Part shown: positions 28,604 through 36,991 of the stretch, in pieces
Layout of the letters: each line of letters starts with the position of its first letter
Position numbering within the stretch: the first letter of the stretch is position 1
DNA from: a virus
DNA length: 43,792 bases
Direction: 5' to 3' (one strand)
IMG/VR virus record: IMGVR_UViG_3300020190_000116
Location: 1-43,792 of that record
The notes under the pieces: model-generated
Seen by the model: only the letters and a program-made list of their open reading frames with translations
The model's database searches: none
Told to the model about the DNA's origin: nothing
Program-made: the position numbers and the translations under genes

Positions 28604-28990
28604 CTACTTGGTATCGAACCAGCCGCCGCGAGCCTCGCCGTTGTATTTGCGGGCCAGGCCGGCGTCGATGATGTCCTCATTTAGGCAAGCGGTCTTTTTC
28701 TCGTCAGAGTAAATCTCTGCCAGAATGCGTCCGAACTTTTCCTTCTTATCTTTGACAGTCTTTACAAATACAGTGGGATGTCGGACTGTCCAGTCTTTGG
28801 TGTACGCCTTAGCCTGAAGGCCTAGTTCTTTCTCAGCCTTATTGCTTGTTCTGGATTCTGGGGTGTTGATTCCGTGTAAGCGCACCCGCACCTGAAAGTG
28901 AACGTCGAATCCAAGGTCAACACTCAGGTCGAGGGTATCCCCATCGATGACGTCGAGAACTTTTGCGCTGTAAAAGAATCTATCCGACAT
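28604..28990 (-). CDS. Thermonuclease-like (SNase) nuclease, 128 aa
   Basis: V-I-D-G-D-T-L at 14-20, V-R-L-H-G-I-N-T-P-E at 36-45 and K-F-G-R at 85-88 supply the catalytic Asp, Arg, Glu and second Arg of staphylococcal-nuclease-type enzymes. No signal peptide, so it acts inside the cell, perhaps degrading host nucleic acid. It begins 4 bp after the endolysin stop. Confidence 0.9.
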   Translation of the reverse strand: MSDRFFYSAKVLDVIDGDTLDLSVDLGFDVHFQVRVRLHGINTPESRTSNKAEKELGLQAKAYTKDWTVRHPTVFVKTVKDKKEKFGRILAEIYSDEKKTACLNEDIIDAGLARKYNGEARGGWFDTK

Positions 28991-28994
28991 TAGG

Positions 28995-29810
28995 TCAGCC
29001 GAACATCTTCTTCCAGGTCACCGGCCCAACAATACCGTCATCCTTGAGGCCGTTCGCTCGCTGCCAAGCCTTCAGGGCCTCGGCCGACTTGGGGCCGAAA
29101 TCTCCGTCTGGCTTAGCGCCGATGATGGCTTGAACCAGTTTGGCGGCATCGCCCTTGGAGCCCTGCTTGACGGGGGTTCCGGGGTAGTCAAACCTCATAC
29201 CCCCGCCGCCACCGGCAGGAGCAGCAGCAGCAGCAGCGGCGGGAGCAGGTGCGGCAGAGCCGTCGGGCGAAGCATCACCGAGCGCGTACTGCCAGTGCCA
29301 AGCCTCAAATTCCTTTGAGTTGCGGTCAGCGGTCTGGAGGTAGAAGCCGTACTTGGGAGCGTTGGCACACATCCAGTCGAAGCATGCGCCGCCCATCCCG
29401 GTCAGTTTCCCACCAACGTCGTAGCCGAGGTCGATGGCCAGGCCCCATCCATGGTTCGAGCCCTTCACCCCGGTGGGGTCTGGAGCCGCCGAAGGAGCCT
29501 TGCCCGGCTTGAGGTACCAGGTTTTCCCCTCATACTGACGGGTAACCTGAGGCTTGCGTCCTTGGTCAGTTGTGGTGTAGCGGTCCATGAACATCTTCAA
29601 CTGCCCATCGAACGAACGGTAGTCACCGACATTCTTCAGTTTGAAGCCGGCAGCCATCGCTGCGTCGTACATCTTGTCGAACTGAGCGGCCACAGGGGCA
29701 TACATCAGTCCACCGGTCTTGATCTTGGCTAGCAAGTTTTGGGGCAACTGCCCGTTCTTGTGGGCCTTGAGCGCGGTAGGGACAACGAGTTTTACGAAGG
29801 GCAGGTTCAT
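28995..29810 (-). CDS. Endolysin: VanY-type peptidase plus peptidoglycan-binding domain, 271 aa
   Basis: Residues 118-127 read S-N-H-G-W-G-L-A-I-D and 169-172 E-A-W-H, the zinc ligands and catalytic Glu of D-Ala-D-Ala carboxypeptidase/L-Ala-D-Glu peptidase lysins (VanY/peptidase M15). A poly-Ala/Gly linker (185-204) leads to a C-terminal peptidoglycan-binding repeat (D-G-D-F-G-P-K-S ... D-G-I-V-G-P-V-T-W) at about 213-270. No signal peptide, so it needs the holin encoded next. Confidence 0.9.
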   Translation of the reverse strand: MNLPFVKLVVPTALKAHKNGQLPQNLLAKIKTGGLMYAPVAAQFDKMYDAAMAAGFKLKNVGDYRSFDGQLKMFMDRYTTTDQGRKPQVTRQYEGKTWYLKPGKAPSAAPDPTGVKGSNHGWGLAIDLGYDVGGKLTGMGGACFDWMCANAPKYGFYLQTADRNSKEFEAWHWQYALGDASPDGSAAPAPAAAAAAAPAGGGGGMRFDYPGTPVKQGSKGDAAKLVQAIIGAKPDGDFGPKSAEALKAWQRANGLKDDGIVGPVTWKKMFG

Positions 29811-29812
29811 GA

Positions 29813-30016
29813 TTACTCCTCTGAGGTCTCCTCCATTGTACTATTTTCCTCCTTCTCCCCGGTGAAGGCCACGCTCAGGATGTGAACAGCCAGGGCCGCG
29901 ACAGAAATCCAAAACGCCTGAGCCTGAACCTTTCCCGAGAGAGTGATGATGACGACGGCCGTTCCTGCGAGGGTCCACGAGAGAGCGCCGGCTTCTGAGA
30001 GCAATTTCTTCAACAT
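29813..30016 (-). CDS. Holin candidate, 67 aa
   Basis: Two hydrophobic segments (about 13-26 and 34-50) and a charged, Glu-rich C-terminus, directly upstream of the endolysin gene with 2 bp between them. Size, topology and position fit a two-helix holin. Confidence 0.75.
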   Translation of the reverse strand: MLKKLLSEAGALSWTLAGTAVVIITLSGKVQAQAFWISVAALAVHILSVAFTGEKEENSTMEETSEE

Positions 30017-30088
30017 TTATTTTTCCTTCCGTGTCCGTGCGATTCGTACAATTACTACACCTAATAGCCCCAATAGTGCTGCGACCAC
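30017..30088 (-). CDS. Possible 23-residue membrane peptide
   Basis: GTG start overlapping the stop of the ORF at 30088-30138 by one base, ending TAA right before the holin ATG. A hydrophobic helix (V-A-A-L-L-G-L-L-G-V-V-I-V) with a basic tail. Could be a lysis accessory peptide. Low confidence because of its length. Confidence 0.35.
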   Translation of the reverse strand: MVAALLGLLGVVIVRIARTRKEK

Positions 30089-30138
30089 TACGGTTCCTGT
30101 GTCGCCGCCATGACAATCCCGTATTTGATGAGTTTCAT
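30088..30138 (-). CDS. Possible 16-residue leader peptide
   Basis: ATG at 30138 has a strong AAGGAG site, better than any other in the lysis cassette, yet reads only 16 codons to TAG. May serve to load ribosomes for the overlapping membrane-peptide and holin frames, or mark a frameshift between the two. Confidence 0.35.
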   Translation of the reverse strand: MKLIKYGIVMAATQEP

Positions 30139-32048
30139 TACCTTCTCCTTGAAGAAACTGTTATTGGGGCCGCTGCGATGATTGCTCCAGCAGCGACAAC
30201 TACTCGACGTTCCCCTACCGAAATCACAGAGTTGGCAGGGACATAGGTATCGAACTGACCACCAAAGACGTTGATTTCTTCTTCGAAGGCTTCCTTCACT
30301 TCTGCCGGCGCTTCGGATAGGGCGGCCGCGAGAACCTCAGCCTGCTCGTCGGTTAGTTCGGCGGAGGCGATTTCTGTGATTAGCGCGTCCACCTGCTCGG
30401 TGCTTAGTTCGGACAGAACTTCCTCAGAAAAGATGGCGGCGATTGCCTCAACTGATGTCGACGAGATGTCGAGTTCCTCGATGAGTTCAGCCAACTGTTC
30501 TGGCTCAAGGTCCAGGATTTCTTCAATAATTGCTTCGCTCGACCCTGACTCAAGGGGCGGTTCTGGGACCGCGGTTGTAGTCGGTTGATTAGTTGTCGGC
30601 GGAATCGTCGTCGTCGGCGGAACCGTCGTCGATGTTGTAGTTGTAGTGGGAGGGAGCGTCGTTACAGGGACAGTCGTTGCGGGGACAGTAGTAGTAGTCG
30701 TTGTCGCTGGAACTGTGGATGTTGTTGTAGGAACCCATGTCGTCGTCGTTTCTGGAACAGTCGTTTCCGGGATCGTAGTCGTAGTTGTCGTGGTTGTAGT
30801 GCTAGTAGTTGTAGTTGTTGTAGTGGGCGGAGTGGGGTCAATCACCACAGTGTCAATAGTGGTTTCGGGTCCGTACATACAAGACCCTTCGCCCTCTCCG
30901 ACACATGGCGCTGTCCCTGCCTGAATCTTGAATCTCACTGGTCCGTATCCAGTTGTTCCAGGCCACATCCACGGACCGAGACTGTATGAAGTGTTCGTGG
31001 CGTATGTCCATATTCCCCAACCACCAGTTTCCGCTTCGTCAACGAGGTCAACAAACGAAATGTTGTACATGTATGGAGCAGTGTTGCCTGCTGTTGGGGC
31101 ATCCCAATTTAGAACAACATTTCCATCGGTGTCCGCTACTGCGGTGAGATTTTGAACAGGGTTAAAGTATGGGGCTATCGTTGTGGTTGTAGTGGGGGAA
31201 GAAGAATACTGAGTAACAATGGCTAGCCGCTTTCCGATGCCGGGACATGGGTCGCCAAAGATGTGGTTGAACGCCCCAATTTCGAGGGTTGCCTGTCCAA
31301 GGTATTGGCTGAGTTGCTCTTCGCTTAGGGTTGCGTGGCACCCAGGGTTGATGGTGTATTGCCCGTTCTCCCCGTCTGGAAGGCCGTAGGAAATGAAACT
31401 GATTCCGGTGAATGTTGATCCTTCTGGGGCAGTCAAAAGGACTGACTGGTTCTCCCAGACCTTCTGCCAAACAGAGTTTTCTGGGATTGCTGGTACGGTT
31501 GGTTCGCCAATCAGGGAGGCATTCTTGATCGATGGCCCGTAACAGCCGGCCCAAAAGAGACCATCCTTCCCACTGAAGGTGACAGTCACTAATTCATTTG
31601 GTGATGTAGTCGTGATAGAGAGCGTCTGGTTCTGAGGGGGCATTGACGCTGTGGATACTCCAGTGCTTTGCACTTCGTCGCTATCTGCCAGGGTCGCCTG
31701 GTATGTCCCGCCCCAGACTCCGGCCACCGTGTAGGAGAGGGTTAGGCTCGATGGCTCAGGAACTACGATTTGTTGATTGACCGAGCCTTGGACATAACTG
31801 AAGAACAGTCCGTTCTGACCATCCCACCCGCCAACAGCGGGCATACCATTCGAGCATGAGGCTCCGCCGGTCGGGCCACTCCACCCACCCTGATCAAGAA
31901 CAAATGATCCGTTCGATAAGTATTGACTGGAGGCGATGACCGACGTGGCCGGTGCAAAGAAGGCCAGCACTGACACTGGAATAAAGATAAAAGCCCTAGT
32001 TAGGCGCAGCAATCCCCTCACCACACACCCCAAGAAAAAGTGTACCAC
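30138..32048 (-). CDS. Large secreted lectin-like surface protein, 636 aa
   Basis: Signal sequence (about 10-40), then a beta-rich N-terminal domain, a segment near residues 205-290 ending F-G-D-P-C-P-G-I-G-K-R-L that matches the end of SUEL-type galactose/rhamnose-binding lectin domains, a fibronectin-III-like domain (about 303-380), a long Thr/Pro mucin-like linker (about 415-500), an acidic helical domain, and a C-terminal hydrophobic helix followed by Arg-Arg-Arg. This is a cell-surface architecture. It lies upstream of the holin and endolysin. Starts at GTG 32048, with other GTG/TTG codons possible. Role unknown. Confidence 0.75.
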   Translation of the reverse strand: MVHFFLGCVVRGLLRLTRAFIFIPVSVLAFFAPATSVIASSQYLSNGSFVLDQGGWSGPTGGASCSNGMPAVGGWDGQNGLFFSYVQGSVNQQIVVPEPSSLTLSYTVAGVWGGTYQATLADSDEVQSTGVSTASMPPQNQTLSITTTSPNELVTVTFSGKDGLFWAGCYGPSIKNASLIGEPTVPAIPENSVWQKVWENQSVLLTAPEGSTFTGISFISYGLPDGENGQYTINPGCHATLSEEQLSQYLGQATLEIGAFNHIFGDPCPGIGKRLAIVTQYSSSPTTTTTIAPYFNPVQNLTAVADTDGNVVLNWDAPTAGNTAPYMYNISFVDLVDEAETGGWGIWTYATNTSYSLGPWMWPGTTGYGPVRFKIQAGTAPCVGEGEGSCMYGPETTIDTVVIDPTPPTTTTTTTSTTTTTTTTTIPETTVPETTTTWVPTTTSTVPATTTTTTVPATTVPVTTLPPTTTTTSTTVPPTTTIPPTTNQPTTTAVPEPPLESGSSEAIIEEILDLEPEQLAELIEELDISSTSVEAIAAIFSEEVLSELSTEQVDALITEIASAELTDEQAEVLAAALSEAPAEVKEAFEEEINVFGGQFDTYVPANSVISVGERRVVVAAGAIIAAAPITVSSRRR

Positions 32049-32098
32049 TAATGGGTATACTTAAATGGGAGGTAGTTTTTATGGAGGAGTGATGGTTG

Positions 32099-32893
32099 TC
32101 AGGCTTCTGCGTAAAGCCCCAACTCCTCAAGCCGAGCAGTAATTTGACTTTCGTACTTTGAGGCAATCCCGGCAACTAACACCTGGATAAGGTCATTGCG
32201 CTGGCGCTGGGCGGTGCCTGGCCCAATGTGTTGCTTGTACAACAATTGCGGGATGTGGTGCATGCGGGTCTTGAGAAACGTGCGAACGATCAGTTCGTAA
32301 TCATCGGCTACGGGATAGGACGGATCATGCCCGTTTAGTTCTCGATACACATCAGCCCGCCAAGCCCGCACATGATTGGGGGCGGAAACAATGTGCCGGA
32401 TGGTTGCGTTGTTGATGGCCGGCGCGCTCATCACCCATACGCCATGAGCGTCCGACCAATACTCCGAACCATAGCCGAACGCCCAGCCTTCTGGATAAAT
32501 ACCAGATTCCCCGGAGGACAGAATTTCGCACCAGTCTGAATACACAAAGCCGACATCGCTATTATCAGAAAACGCAGAACTGATAATAGCGAGGGCGTCT
32601 GGTGTCAGTTCATCGTCGTGGTCAAGTTCAACGAGAATGTCGCCTTTAGCAACCATAAAACCTTTTCTTTTTACGTCGCCGATTGAGCCTGAGTGAACGT
32701 GGGAGCGATGCATCTGGATTTTGTATCTCTCATCAGCGCAAAATCCGTATAGTTGTCTCCAGGTTTCGTTGTCGGTTGAGTCATCCCAGATAACCCACTC
32801 CCAGTCTGTGAATGTTTGTGATTTTAGGGAAGCCCAAGTGCGGGCAAGAATTTCCTGGGGGGTGTTATGTGTGGGCGTAATGACGGAAATCAT
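32099..32893 (-). CDS. Family 2 glycosyltransferase, 264 aa
   Basis: Start at 32893 chosen because the ATG overlaps the preceding stop (ATGA) and opens directly with the GT2 strand M-I-S-V-I-T-P-T-H-N. The metal/sugar-binding motif is V-E-L-D-H-D-D-E-L. GT-A-fold enzymes transfer a sugar from a nucleotide-sugar; the acceptor here is unknown. Cytoplasmic. Co-transcribed with oxygenase genes downstream of fibre genes. Confidence 0.85.
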   Translation of the reverse strand: MISVITPTHNTPQEILARTWASLKSQTFTDWEWVIWDDSTDNETWRQLYGFCADERYKIQMHRSHVHSGSIGDVKRKGFMVAKGDILVELDHDDELTPDALAIISSAFSDNSDVGFVYSDWCEILSSGESGIYPEGWAFGYGSEYWSDAHGVWVMSAPAINNATIRHIVSAPNHVRAWRADVYRELNGHDPSYPVADDYELIVRTFLKTRMHHIPQLLYKQHIGPGTAQRQRNDLIQVLVAGIASKYESQITARLEELGLYAEA

Positions 32894-33186
32894 AAGAAGT
32901 GTTTCAGGATTGCTGATGTTGCCAGCCCAATCCAAGCAACATTAAAGAGGATAATAGTCGGGAGTGTTTTGTGGGTCGATGACCAAATAAGCGCAACACT
33001 TGAGGCGATGGCAAAAATGTATAGCCACCACCATTGGGTACCGAAAAGTAATCCTGGGAAAATGATTATTAGTTTTGTTACGAATCCCCACGCCTCAACA
33101 ATGTTGGGTCGGCTCCAATATTGTTTCTGAGACATTGCCTTGATGGCATCATGTATCTTTTTGTAAAATTCGACGATGTGATTCAT
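32890..33186 (-). CDS. Small membrane protein, 98 aa
   Basis: Basic, amphipathic N-terminal 30 residues followed by two or three hydrophobic segments (about 34-50, 52-67, 76-93). ATGA overlaps on both sides link it to the oxygenase gene before and the glycosyltransferase gene after, so it may anchor the glycosyltransferase or its product. Confidence 0.75.
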   Translation of the reverse strand: MNHIVEFYKKIHDAIKAMSQKQYWSRPNIVEAWGFVTKLIIIFPGLLFGTQWWWLYIFAIASSVALIWSSTHKTLPTIILFNVAWIGLATSAILKHFL

Positions 33187-33803
33187 TCTATCGATAATCC
33201 ATTTTGTCTCTCATGCTCTCGTCTGGCGCGGACAATTTCATTCAAGTGGGATGGCCCTTTGGTGAAGTACCAATGTTCTGGTTCAGCAAAATGAAAGAAA
33301 ATCATCTGCACTTGATTATTCGCCGGGTCGGGAAACTTTTCGCGCCAGTGGTACTGGTCTTCGCCGTAATAACACACTGCTTGGTTTTGCTCAAGGTGCA
33401 TCTCCTGCCCCTCAACATAGATGGGCCATTGAGTTTTATGGGAAAGACATAAATCAATCGTGTAGGTACAGGCGTTATCGTCCACATGGCGCGGAAGTCG
33501 GGCCTTGAATCCGCGATAGATAACCCACATACAGTAGGTGGGTTTTAATGTTGGGGTAAAAATGGCTCGGGCTTTATCTAATAGCACCTCATGATATCGC
33601 TCCAATGCTTTCTTTTGGTCTGCCGCATCTAAATGGAATCTGCCCAAGAACGGCTCATAGGGAATAATCCGAGTTTCGTTGATTAGGGACAGTTCATTAT
33701 TTAATTGGGTGAATATATGCGGCTCAAAAACTTCATCAATGATGAATGCCGGAGGCCTTGTAAGCAAAGTTCGATTGGTCAATGGGTCATAGTAGGTGCT
33801 CAT
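33183..33803 (-). CDS. 2OG-Fe(II) oxygenase, 206 aa
   Basis: The H-x-D pair lies in L-P-R-H-V-D-D, with the distal His in Q-Y-H-W-R-E-K-F, in a double-stranded beta-helix context of a 2-oxoglutarate/Fe(II) dioxygenase. Start at 33803 (M-S-T-Y-Y) or 33824; both overlap the previous gene. Such enzymes hydroxylate amino-acid side chains or other substrates. The target here is unknown. Confidence 0.75.
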   Translation of the reverse strand: MSTYYDPLTNRTLLTRPPAFIIDEVFEPHIFTQLNNELSLINETRIIPYEPFLGRFHLDAADQKKALERYHEVLLDKARAIFTPTLKPTYCMWVIYRGFKARLPRHVDDNACTYTIDLCLSHKTQWPIYVEGQEMHLEQNQAVCYYGEDQYHWREKFPDPANNQVQMIFFHFAEPEHWYFTKGPSHLNEIVRARREHERQNGLSIE

Positions 33804-34470
33804 TGGCCAAGGGCTTTCCGTCATCAGGTGCGTCCGTGGGGTGACTGTTGCTTTGTTGTATTATGAATGTACTGACAATCCATTTGTCACTTGAAATAGG
33901 CATACAGCCCTGATGTGGGTGCGTCCAGTACGCAGGGAACAGTGCTATTGAACCTACTCGTGCAGGCACAAAAACATCCTGATGACGAAAATATGTTTCT
34001 CCGCCGACATCAACTGTATTCAGGTAAACAACAGCACCAAGAACACGCTCCGGAACAGTCGCGGGGAGCGGCCCTCCATCAATGTGCTCACGGTAGTACC
34101 CACCGCCCTTTATGTATCTTTGCACCCTGAAGCCAGTATCAGACATTCCTGGCCAATCCCAGAGCCATGTAAATTGTTCTTGGTAGTAACCAACACAAGA
34201 AAATAGTACTTGAGTAACTTCATTCTCATAAGATGAAAGTGGTTCTGGCGGAACGCCGCTGTTTATCAAATTAGGGGATGACCAACTCATGTCCATGCTG
34301 TTTTTAACGTATGGCATTAAGCCGCCCATGACCGGCCCTGGAGAAAATAATTTTTCGTAATATGTTGATAATTCCCGAATCACCGAGGAACATAATTCTT
34401 CGCTCAAAGCATTTTCGGCAACCATAATGGCCGAGGACTTTCCCGCAGGCCATGAAAATTTGATAGTCAT
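33787..34470 (-). CDS. Prolyl-4-hydroxylase-like 2OG-Fe(II) oxygenase, 227 aa
   Basis: H129-x-D131 (Y-R-E-H-I-D), G-G-E-T-Y-F at 156-161, and F-P-A-Y-W-T-H ... K-W-I near 178-198 form the iron site and 2OG-binding basic residue of the P4H family. The gene just upstream encodes a small helical protein (34486), a pairing repeated at 38090/38682. Confidence 0.9.
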   Translation of the reverse strand: MTIKFSWPAGKSSAIMVAENALSEELCSSVIRELSTYYEKLFSPGPVMGGLMPYVKNSMDMSWSSPNLINSGVPPEPLSSYENEVTQVLFSCVGYYQEQFTWLWDWPGMSDTGFRVQRYIKGGGYYREHIDGGPLPATVPERVLGAVVYLNTVDVGGETYFRHQDVFVPARVGSIALFPAYWTHPHQGCMPISSDKWIVSTFIIQQSNSHPTDAPDDGKPLANEHLL

Positions 34471-34485
34471 AGATAGTATCTCGTT

Positions 34486-34725
34486 TCAGGCGTACGACAG
34501 AAATTTTTCGTAGACATTAAGGATGTCTCGCAAGTGAAGTTGAGCGCTGTCACTGTAGGCGGCGTTCGAAAAATTAGGTTGCCAGGTGAAGGAGCCATCT
34601 ACCAACTCTAGGTCGTCCGGGTCCACTCCCGCAAGTAGCGCAGCAGTAAATAATTCTGTTTCCAACCGGCGACGCGCAATTTCTCGTGCAGTAGTTTTTT
34701 GACTTTCCGTAATGATGAATTCCAT
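34486..34725 (-). CDS. Small helical partner protein, 79 aa (family of three)
   Basis: The core L-E-T-E-L-F-T-A-A-L-L-A-G-V-D-P-D-D-L closely matches the 82-aa protein at 38682. Both sit immediately upstream of a P4H-like oxygenase gene, suggesting a chaperone or substrate-presenting partner. Function not known. Confidence 0.75.
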   Translation of the reverse strand: MEFIITESQKTTAREIARRRLETELFTAALLAGVDPDDLELVDGSFTWQPNFSNAAYSDSAQLHLRDILNVYEKFLSYA

Positions 34726-34737
34726 ATCAAACCCCTA

Positions 34738-35550
34738 TCAATCTCGTCTCATGATTTTAAACAAAGATGTTTTTTCTGGTTTGGCTAATTCAGAGTCTAC
34801 ATCTCTTTGCAATTTTTTGTATTTACTTTTCTGGTTGAGCGGCATGAATGCCCCGCCGAACCCTCTGTGCTTGAGGAGGTCGTAAGACCTTGAATTGCCC
34901 CACAGGATTTCCGATTCCTTGCTTCTCTTAAATGGAATAACGTGCCACATGGGGCGCCCTATTTCAAGTTCGAAAGGCTCGTCCCCCAGCACACTAATGA
35001 CCATATGGGCGGAGTGATAGTAGTCTGTATTGACCACCGCCGGAAGCATTGTGTAATTTGGATCGGGGTCCCAGAGCGGGGGCAGAAACAGGGATGACCA
35101 ACCCGGTGGAGTTTTTATTTTCCAGGGATTGATGACCTTGATGTAGTTTGATTGTTGAAGTTTACGTGCCCTGGAAACAGGGCATTCTCCTGTTTGCGAA
35201 TATGAGAAACCCTCAATCAAAAATTGTTGACAGTCGCGCGTCAGGTCAAACTGTGCTTCCCAATTCCTGCCGTTCAATGACGGACGAATCATCAATTTGG
35301 CCCACAGTGGAATGGTAAAGCCTGTTGCAAGATAATCAGACGTGCCGGAGCACCGCTTGATGCTTCCCTCGGCGCCGCTGAGTTCCTTCCACCACTGAGG
35401 CCAATTTCCTGTATTGACGTATGGGCGACATGAGTCGTCCATTAAATTAGGGTCAGGACAAGACAGCAACACTTGATTCTTTTTTAATTTAGGCAAATCA
35501 TCAAAAACTTCTGGATTAACTATTTGCAGTTGCTTTGAGCGCCTGGGCAT
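34738..35550 (-). CDS. DUF6065-like protein, 270 aa
   Basis: Central segment K-I-K-T-P-P-G-W-S-S-L-F-L-P-P-L-W followed by V-V-N-T-D-Y-Y and P-F-K-R fits a family (DUF6065-like, named from memory) seen in marine and freshwater phages and bacterial biosynthetic neighbourhoods. Activity unknown. It overlaps the end of the halogenase gene by 35 bp. Confidence 0.65.
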   Translation of the reverse strand: MPRRSKQLQIVNPEVFDDLPKLKKNQVLLSCPDPNLMDDSCRPYVNTGNWPQWWKELSGAEGSIKRCSGTSDYLATGFTIPLWAKLMIRPSLNGRNWEAQFDLTRDCQQFLIEGFSYSQTGECPVSRARKLQQSNYIKVINPWKIKTPPGWSSLFLPPLWDPDPNYTMLPAVVNTDYYHSAHMVISVLGDEPFELEIGRPMWHVIPFKRSKESEILWGNSRSYDLLKHRGFGGAFMPLNQKSKYKKLQRDVDSELAKPEKTSLFKIMRRD

Positions 35551-36991
35551 GGTCCACCAATTTCTGTTGAATGAGTTCCAATGATATTTGTGAAATATTC
35601 TTTCTAGAGGACTGACGAGAATTGTATGCGTCTAGTTGTATTGATGCAATCTCCTTGTTGAGCACCCCCTGGCCCTGGGCCACATGCCACAAATGTGCTG
35701 CACCAAATAATTCAAATCCCGTTGAGGGTATGTCGTGATGCTCAGGGCACCTGGTGTTCCACAATTCAAGAAGGTGCGCCAACAACTCCGGTTTTTCTGC
35801 CTTTTGCTGTTCCGCCCACATCGGTGTGTCGTCTCTGTCTGAAATATAGTGGAGTGAAATCATGCATAGAATATTTTCCATAATAGAATCCATGACACGG
35901 TGATATTCCTTGACTCCGTATGTTTTCTCACGCGAGAATGTTGGAAGGTATGAGCAAATAAGCCTGGCCTGTTGAATCGTAGTAGAAATTGATGTTGCCT
36001 CAAGCGGTTCAACAAATCCTGCAGCCAATCCAACTGCGACACAATTGTTTTTCCAAGTTGTTTTGAAGTACCCCGATTTGAAAGAAAGCGTTTTCGCTGG
36101 CTCTATTTCAAACCCGTGAGTGTCTGAAGCCTCTTTAACCGCCTCATCGACCGAGCAGAAATCTGATGAAAAAACATAACCATTACCGCGGCGTTTCTGG
36201 GTTGGAATTTCCCACATCCAACCATTTTTTAATGCCCTAGCGCGTGTATATGGGCGTATCTGACCCGACGGGCACGATGGCGTTGGGAACGCGACTGCGC
36301 TATCACATGGGAGATACTTGCGATATGAAACAAAATTATTTTCCGAAATTGTGCTCAATATTTCACGACTGAACCCTGTTGCGTCGATAAAAAAGTCACC
36401 CTCAATTACACCCGGGTGCGAATCAATTTGTATGTGCTGAATAAACCCATGCTCATCTGCTCTGACATCTGTTACATTCGCATCAATAAAATAAATCTGC
36501 CTCTGTTTTGCAATCTGCGTCAGAAACAAGTTCAGTTTAAATGTATCGAAATGATATTGATTTGTTCCGAGATGCGTCTTGTCTCCGGCATCAATAATTT
36601 TGTTATCTATCAAACCGCGCCACGAGAATACGCTCGTTAGGGGCCAGCCATTCTCTAGCGCATGGGCGTAGCCGCCCCAGAAAGTCCCCGCACTTAAGCC
36701 CGTCCCACCCACGCTATGGAAATAGTCTGGCGTATGATTCGTCCAATTTTCGTATCTGATGCCGTACTTGTGCGTAATGTCGGCATTTCTTATCATGTCA
36801 TGAACATCGATGCCGATGATTTCTTGAAAAAGACGCCAATGCTCTGTGGAGCCCTCGCCCACGCCCACGATGCCTATCGCGCTAGAGGAAACAACAACAA
36901 CCTTATAGTCTGTAAAAAGAGTTTTTATTATAAGTGCGGTTACTAATCCTGCGGTCCCCGAACCAGCGACCACTATTGTCTTGTTTTTCAT
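35516..36991 (-). CDS. Tryptophan-halogenase-like flavoprotein, 491 aa
   Basis: FAD-binding G-S-G-T-A-G at 10-15, the lysine in T-H-K-Y-G-I-R-Y-E-N-W (K75) where flavin-dependent halogenases place their catalytic Lys, and the W-M-W-E-I-P signature at 258-263 (WxWxIP). Length is close to the usual ~500-540. These enzymes chlorinate or brominate tryptophan or larger substrates and need reduced flavin; no flavin reductase is visible. Related genes are known in marine cyanophages near structural genes. A 31-bp piece of its 3' end is copied at 23935-23965. Confidence 0.9.
   Translation of the reverse strand: MKNKTIVVAGSGTAGLVTALIIKTLFTDYKVVVVSSSAIGIVGVGEGSTEHWRLFQEIIGIDVHDMIRNADITHKYGIRYENWTNHTPDYFHSVGGTGLSAGTFWGGYAHALENGWPLTSVFSWRGLIDNKIIDAGDKTHLGTNQYHFDTFKLNLFLTQIAKQRQIYFIDANVTDVRADEHGFIQHIQIDSHPGVIEGDFFIDATGFSREILSTISENNFVSYRKYLPCDSAVAFPTPSCPSGQIRPYTRARALKNGWMWEIPTQKRRGNGYVFSSDFCSVDEAVKEASDTHGFEIEPAKTLSFKSGYFKTTWKNNCVAVGLAAGFVEPLEATSISTTIQQARLICSYLPTFSREKTYGVKEYHRVMDSIMENILCMISLHYISDRDDTPMWAEQQKAEKPELLAHLLELWNTRCPEHHDIPSTGFELFGAAHLWHVAQGQGVLNKEIASIQLDAYNSRQSSRKNISQISLELIQQKLVDHAQALKATANS
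35553..35583 (+). repeat. 31-bp segment duplicated at 23935-23965
   Basis: Coding here (minus strand, near the halogenase C-terminus). The identical copy is part of the mosaic insertion in the third WhiB gene, about 11.6 kb away and in the same orientation. Confidence 0.95.

Noticed and set aside
30585-30989. Arg/Cys-rich + strand frame and a Val-rich frame opposite the Thr/Pro linker
   Set aside because: Direct consequence of ACC/ACT/GTT-type repeats in the leftward linker.
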